Origin: Chloromonas sp. AAM2
Taxonomy: Eukaryota; Chlorophyta; Chlorophyceae; Chlamydomonadales; Chlamydomonadaceae
Reading direction: 5' to 3'
NCBI GenBank assembly: GCA_004335635.1
Contig: QAXH01003190.1
Location: 1 to 21,300 of the forward strand
Length of the DNA stretch: 21,300 bases
In this document: positions 17,293 to 21,300 of the stretch, piece after piece
Layout: every line of letters starts with the position of its first letter
How positions within the stretch are numbered: position 1 is the first letter of the stretch
Notes under the pieces: generated by a model
What the model was told of the DNA's origin: nothing
The model's database searches: none
What the model saw: the letters and a program-made list of their open reading frames with translations, nothing else
Made by a program: the position numbers and the translations under genes

Positions 17293-20216
17293 TCACTGCT
17301 TGCCCTTTTCGTGCTTTGCGATCTCACGCGTCTCCTGACACACGGAGCAGGCTGTCAGACACTGCAGCGCAGCAAAGGGTAAGATATAGGGGTTGGGGGT
17401 TGAGGTGAGGGTGAACCCAGTGTGGGGTAAGGGTGAAGGGTTAGTGTAGTGTAGGGTAGGGTAGGGCTGCTGTGGCAGACGCACAGGTTCAGGATCATAC
17501 TATGTATGTATTGATTACATCAGGGGGGCCCACATGCACCGAGCGCGAACGGTAGCAAGCCATGCAAGAGACGAGGCTGGATACCGTCCTAACCAACCGT
17601 GAGCAACAGAAGGCAACTTACAGGGGCGAAAAGAAAAGAAAACAGAAGTCGAAGCACTGTGGGCAACCAAAGGCGTAATGCCAAAGGTTGTCATACTAAA
17701 GCATATGGGTCCAACCCAGTTTGCCCCATGCAACATCATACTTTGCATGGCCCGCTAGCGTTCGAGCTCAATGCATTCAGACCCCCTAGTGCGACGCCAT
17801 TGTTGATGCGTCGGACAAGTACCCCCCTTTGACTCTGCTGTAAATCAACTGAAACTCCACCAGGTTGATTCAACATAGTGATCAACCGGAATCAACTGGA
17901 ATGATTTGCAGCTGAATCAACCAGGCTGAATCAACTGACAGGTGAAACAACAGACAGTGGAGTTGCGGCTTACCGGGAAGTGCATGATGCAGTCCGGGAG
18001 CGGGCCCTCCTTGAGGCCTGTGGGCACAGCACGCGGCGCAGCGGGAACTGTGACGCAATTGAGACTCTTAACAGCGACCTTGAAAACCGTTTGATTACAT
18101 GGGCATATGCAAGCCTTGCACAAGCGTTGAGTGCCACTTCGATACATGCGCGTATGCAAGCCTTGCCTGCCACTTGGATGCATGGGCCCAGGTGCGAGGC
18201 AGTTCCTACATGCTGGCATGGCCGCGCACAGTCGGTGCACAAGCATGCACATGGCTACTGTTGAAGCTTGACGATTGAAGCTTGTGGATGCCATGTCCGT
18301 TGATGAGTTGTGAACAAATGTTGGGAACGATTGATGCTGATCAGTTTCAGGACGCACTGATGCTGACCAACCCACACAGACTTGGTATGCAAGCGTGTTT
18401 GAAACTCTCTCGCCCCAGATGTGCACTTTTTTTGTACCAACTAACCGACGAATCCGAGCATGCGCAATGGGATCCTGACCCTGAGTGACCCTGAATGACC
18501 CTGATTGACCAAAAAGCTGTCCGCAGAAACATGCTGGCAATGTCTGCTCGTCATATGCCAAGTACGAACCAGCGTATATCCCAGCGTGCATGTGCAGCAC
18601 TACAACCCCAAACTGACCGTATTTCTCTCGAATTTCTGTACGGGTGCTTGCGGCGATTAGGCAAGGACAGTCTGCAGGAAGAAAGCAAAAAGAGTGGCGT
18701 ATGTAAAGAGGCCGGGCAATCAAGCCAAAGAGCCCAGTCCCCGAGCAAGCGGGTTTGCAGCAAAGTTGCCAAGGCGACTCATGTTCATGGCACTGTACAG
18801 GTTAAAGAGATGTCTGTGTTGCTGACATTGGGAATGGAAGCTTTGCCGCCACCCGGCTATGCGCACTGCCACTCCGTGCAAGAGGCCATGGGCAACGTAA
18901 CCTTGGACCAATGGACCAATGCACAACTGTGGACACACTAAATACACGTGCAAGCTTGCAGGTACCACACTACACGCATGTACATGTGTTTGCATACCAC
19001 CTTCTGTGTGCACATATACTACACCCCTCTCTCCCTTCCTCGTCCCCGCTGAGCAGTCCTCCCCGGACTGAAGACCCATGTAAACAACAACAACAACAAC
19101 CTTCTCTGTGCACATAACTGCTGGAAAGTTTACTTACTGACAGTGTACGCAATGCCGTAGGTAATGCATGGACAGCAACAGCCAGTGCCCTTGAAATCCC
19201 TCACGTTCATGCCGTACTTCCTGGAAGGTGAAACGGGTTAAGAAACGGACAACCGTTGGCAGAGGTTTTGTGCATGTACTGCAAGCTCAGATGGGACTGC
19301 CGTGAGCATCTTCTTCTATCCATGTGTACACAGTGCATTGGCGCGTACGACATAGCACAGACCAGGTCACGAAATCGGTCACACTTACCCGCAAGGTGCC
19401 AGGATGCAAACCAGAAGGCACGTCTGCACGGCAGGGCGGCATGGCAGGGCAGCATGGCAGGGCAATGGCAGGGCATGGCAGGGCAGCATTCATTGGCATG
19501 GCATGGCAGGGCAATCATTCGTTGTACCGAGGCGAGCACTGATTTACACTGCATGGCATTGCCATTATGCCGCGCCTTGCCAAGCTGTTGATTAGAAATC
19601 GGTTGAGATTGGGATCGCAAATGATTTCGGATTCAAATTGAATGGGATGGTGGGCGGAGTTTAAACTGTCTTGGATTGCCGCTACAGAAGGACAATGGCA
19701 CCGACTTTACACCACCTGACATCGCCTCGCTCAACGGCATTCTTGTTGACTGTATCGCATCCCGCACACAACTATTGAAAGAGCAAACCGTTGCGAACAC
19801 GAAGGTAGATTTGCCAACTACTGCAAGATTGCCGGGTCCAAGTGTATAGATGTTGTACGGGAAGTGACGCTCAGGCGAAGCTTCCCATCTGCCAAAGAGA
19901 TCCCCGGTCACAGTGCGCCACCTCGTCTGGGTGACTCACAAGACGAACGCGCCAAGATGACAATCCCACAATACCCACCGGCACATCGTCACAGCAAGCG
20001 CACCACTCCGAGCTCCACTGCAATCACAATCAATCAAGTGCGTTCAAAGCCAGGCTTCAGGTACCTCATGTCACAGGATTTGTTGCGTGCATCAACTGAT
20101 CATCTTGAGCGCACGCAACGATGCCTGATTTGCCTTGGCCCCATGTCAACCTGACCAATAATACATACCTCCTGTTCCACCCTGGCGTCGAGCGAGCTTT
20201 TCTCTATTTTCGCCAT
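17293..20216 (-). CDS. PLAC8-family cysteine-rich protein, seven short exons
   Basis: Exons in transcript order: 20216-20169, 20017-19979, 19423-19389, 19220-19138, 18671-18618, 18017-17974 and 17361-17293. The lengths are 48, 39, 35, 83, 54, 44 and 69 nt. All introns are GT-AG and every phase matches, giving 123 residues (human PLAC8 is 115). Family landmarks in order: WSSEWCACCDDV (17-28), a CLLxC segment leading to PCGKYGMNV (39-47), CCCPC (55-59), CPCL (70-73), REKYGLKEGPLPDC (83-96) and CLTACSVCQETRE (102-114), matching the conserved CxxCxxCQExRE end. The ATG is the first in its frame after an upstream TAA. Members include plant FW2.2-like and cadmium-resistance proteins, linked to cell size or metal transport at membranes; here neither is shown. 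Exon 2 has a second in-frame donor that would extend it to 19940. Exons 3-7 are firmer than exons 1-2. Confidence 0.78.
17376..17467 (+). repeat. G-rich telomere-like stretch
   Basis: Many runs of three to five guanines occur within about 90 bp, ending in GTAGGGTAGGGTAGGG at 17451-17466. It resembles a degenerate interstitial version of the TTTAGGG/TTAGGG-type telomere repeats of green algae and could form a G-quadruplex. It lies inside the last intron (17362-17973) of the PLAC8 gene, so the transcript would carry the C-rich strand, just upstream of the last exon. Confidence 0.6.
17531..17576 (+). repeat. Dispersed repeat, copy in PLAC8 last intron
   Basis: It starts CACATGCACCGAGCGC and continues through AGCAAGCCATGCAAGAG. 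The first half matches 20796-20811 exactly and the second half matches 231-247 exactly. This copy therefore links the other two, which supports one dispersed family. Confidence 0.5.
17842..17939 (+). repeat. AATCAAC motif cluster
   Basis: AATCAAC or ATCAACC occurs repeatedly (near 17843, 17880, 17890, 17915 and 17929), with one inverted copy (GTTGATTCAAC at 17864-17874). The core motif often extends to AATCAACTGGAA or AATCAACTGA. It lies in the last PLAC8 intron, just after the donor of exon 6. Confidence 0.55.
18106..18184 (+). repeat. Imperfect tandem repeat in PLAC8 intron 5
   Basis: TATGCAAGCCTTGC followed by TGCCACTT, GAT and CATG occurs at 18106-18148 and at 18153-18184. The second unit lacks an 11-bp internal segment. 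It lies in the stop-free intron between exons 5 and 6. Confidence 0.6.
18476..18510 (+). repeat. 10-bp tandem repeat TGACCCTGAN
   Basis: Three units, TGACCCTGAG, TGACCCTGAA and TGACCCTGAT, are followed by a partial TGACC. It lies in PLAC8 intron 5. Similar CCTGACCCTGA words occur near 5798-5810 and 21222-21235. Confidence 0.8.
19083..19100 (+). repeat. AAC trinucleotide microsatellite
   Basis: About six AAC units are present, read as GTT on the transcribed strand of the PLAC8 gene. It lies in intron 4, shortly after the donor of exon 4. Confidence 0.8.
19430..19513 (+). repeat. GGCATGGCAGGGCA minisatellite abutting PLAC8 exon 3
   Basis: Units of GGCAGGGCA and GGCATGGCAGGGCA repeat with small indels over about 85 bp. 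On the transcribed (minus) strand it reads as pyrimidine-rich CCTGCCATG-type units ending a few bases before the AG acceptor of exon 3 (19423). The repeat therefore forms the polypyrimidine tract of that splice site. Confidence 0.8.
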
Positions 20217-20795
20217 CTCGGCAAGCCGTACCGCGGTTACGATCTTACAAGGAACGTGTAGCTGGATTCGCTGGCCTTACTCCTGGGCTCTGAACTCAAG
20301 CTTTTATGGGGGCGCTACATGGGACGCCAGCTTTCGCTTGAACTCGTTTGTGCCGTTGCTTGGCATCGAAACCGGTGGCATCGTCCTGACCGGTACAACT
20401 ATTGTGTCTCGCTTCTGCGAGCAACTGCAGCATGCCTGGGTTACAGCGCTGCGTTGCGGTGTCCCGCCTATAGCCGCCATGAATGTGACTGCACAAGATG
20501 CTACAAGATTAGACTCAAAAGATTTCGCGTGATTTTGTGCGCAGTTGCCACACGCCTTGCGGCAATTGATTCCATACAGCAGATCGTGCACCCCACCGCT
20601 GCCACCTGACTCCAAGTACGGCCCATCGTACAAGCATCGCCACCGCAATATCAGAGCCTGGGGCGTAAGAGCTGCGTTGTCAGGTCGGGAGTCGAGCCAG
20701 ATAGCCGATATACCTAACGGATGCATTGCCAAGCCTTGAAGATCACAGCACTTGATAGGCCTTTGAACACTATACAAAGGCACACCACGACGCTC

Positions 20796-20839
20796 CACAT
20801 GCACCGAGCGCAAAAACAAAGCAAGCCTTGCGAAAGACA
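20796..20839 (+). repeat. Dispersed repeat, right copy
   Basis: CACATGCACCGAGCGC is identical to 17531-17546. It is followed by an A-rich variant and AGCAAGCCTTGCGAAAGA, a diverged version of the tail at 17553-17570. Confidence 0.5.
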
Positions 20840-21206
20840 TATGGACAGCCTGCCCTGTGTAACCAAGGAATAGCCCGCGAGAAGCAGAAGTACAGCTGAC
20901 CCATTAGCTAGCAGTGAGAAGCGGCCTTGGTACACTCTTAACCGGCAACCTGGCACGTGCTCTTACACAATGCTTCCAGGCAACGAGCCGTGAGGAGTCA
21001 TGATCAGTCACAACGGCTGTGGACCACGAAACGCGCACACGTTCCAGACTGAGTCGGCTACGAACTCGAGGAATTGAAAGCGAGGAAAAAGCCGATGCGT
21101 GTCCATCAGCGACCTTGGAATAGTGAGAGCAACGGTGCCCAGCTCTTCAACTACAACCCCATCTTCGCCAAGTTAGGCCCGGTCCCTGAACTGTAAAGCC
21201 TGAGCC

Positions 21207-21243
21207 AAACCCTCCTCCTAATCCTGACCCTGATCCTAACCCC
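21207..21243 (+). repeat. C-rich telomere-like stretch
   Basis: AAACCCTCCTCCTAATCC is followed by TGACCCTGATCCTAACCCC. This reads like degenerate CCCTAA-type repeats and shares the TGACCCTGA word with the tandem repeat at 18476-18510. Confidence 0.45.
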
Positions 21244-21300
21244 AGTGGACGCGACTGCAAAACCATCTGTTTAGCCGCAGCCTGGCTCGTCTTCATACAC

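Larger units (their letters stand above)
20217..21300. other. Presumed upstream region of the PLAC8 gene, no assignable gene
   Basis: The frame that contains the PLAC8 start codon is closed by TAA codons near 20280 and 20303, so the nearest part is probably 5' UTR. A plus-strand frame open at 20155-20532 and a minus-strand frame open at 20304-20840 overlap almost fully. Each looks partly protein-like, but neither matches a family I know. The dispersed repeat recurs at 20796-20839. A C-rich telomere-like stretch lies at 21207-21243. I see no clear TATA box. Confidence 0.4.

Noticed and set aside
17917..18723. 268-codon minus-strand open frame as a gene of its own
   Set aside because: It lacks an ATG near its start, and the only parts with family similarity are two exons of the PLAC8 gene; the rest is intron that happens to lack stops. 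Kept as a finding about possible retention.
18495..18941. 148-codon plus-strand frame starting with ATG
   Set aside because: It begins inside a 10-bp tandem repeat, overlaps PLAC8 exon 5 on the other strand, and matches no family.
19430..19513. CRISPR-like array
   Set aside because: The units are short and contiguous with no unique spacers of constant size; it is a eukaryotic intronic minisatellite.
19207..19620. 137-codon minus-strand frame with CHAMPC-like repeats
   Set aside because: The repeats are translation of the GGCATGGCAGG minisatellite, and the real exons here are the short PLAC8 exons in other frames.

Overview
This window looks like nuclear DNA of a green alga (Chlorophyta), most likely a chlorophycean of the Volvocales/Haematococcus type. 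The genes are split by many GT-AG introns. Recognised exons prefer G or C at third codon positions, while introns are looser and full of short degenerate repeats. The clearest gene is a BSL/PPKL phosphatase, a family of plants, green algae and some protists. One secreted protein carries an Arg-Arg-x-Leu-Leu-Gln stretch after its signal peptide, as I recall from other volvocine secreted proteins. The species call is inference. I see no bacterial operon, rRNA, tRNA or CRISPR array.

Layout: (1) 2-127 (+): the last exon of a small type I membrane protein cut by the window edge. (2) 128-3365: no assignable gene; repeat-rich, with a CAGCTG-rich stretch near 780-1400. (3) 3366-4885 (+): a four-exon gene for a 229-residue single-pass membrane protein. 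Its last exon is paralogous to (1), and a truncated third copy of that exon sits in its last intron. (4) 4886-7168: nothing assignable. (5) 7169-14472 (+): an 18-exon gene for an 883-residue Kelch-repeat Ser/Thr phosphatase with all catalytic residues. (6) 14473-17292: space between two convergent genes, presumably holding both 3' UTRs. (7) 17293-20216 (-): a seven-exon gene for a 123-residue PLAC8-family cysteine-rich protein, built from exons of only 35-83 nt. (8) 20217-21300: presumed upstream region of that gene, with no assignable gene.

The exon models were assembled by eye from splice sites, reading-frame phase and family motifs. For the phosphatase, all 17 junctions keep the frame and rebuild a continuous family-like protein. 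For the PLAC8 gene, all six junctions keep the frame and place the family motifs in order. For the membrane-protein gene, all three introns are phase 1, but no named domain confirms it. The genes share no evident pathway; tandem duplication of the membrane-protein family is the only local relationship.

Most interesting: a stop-free 600-nt intron in the PLAC8 gene that could be retained in frame; a duplicated exon end with its splice donor inside the last phosphatase intron; a possible soluble form of the membrane protein through a degenerate terminal exon; and telomere-like and minisatellite repeats inside PLAC8 introns.
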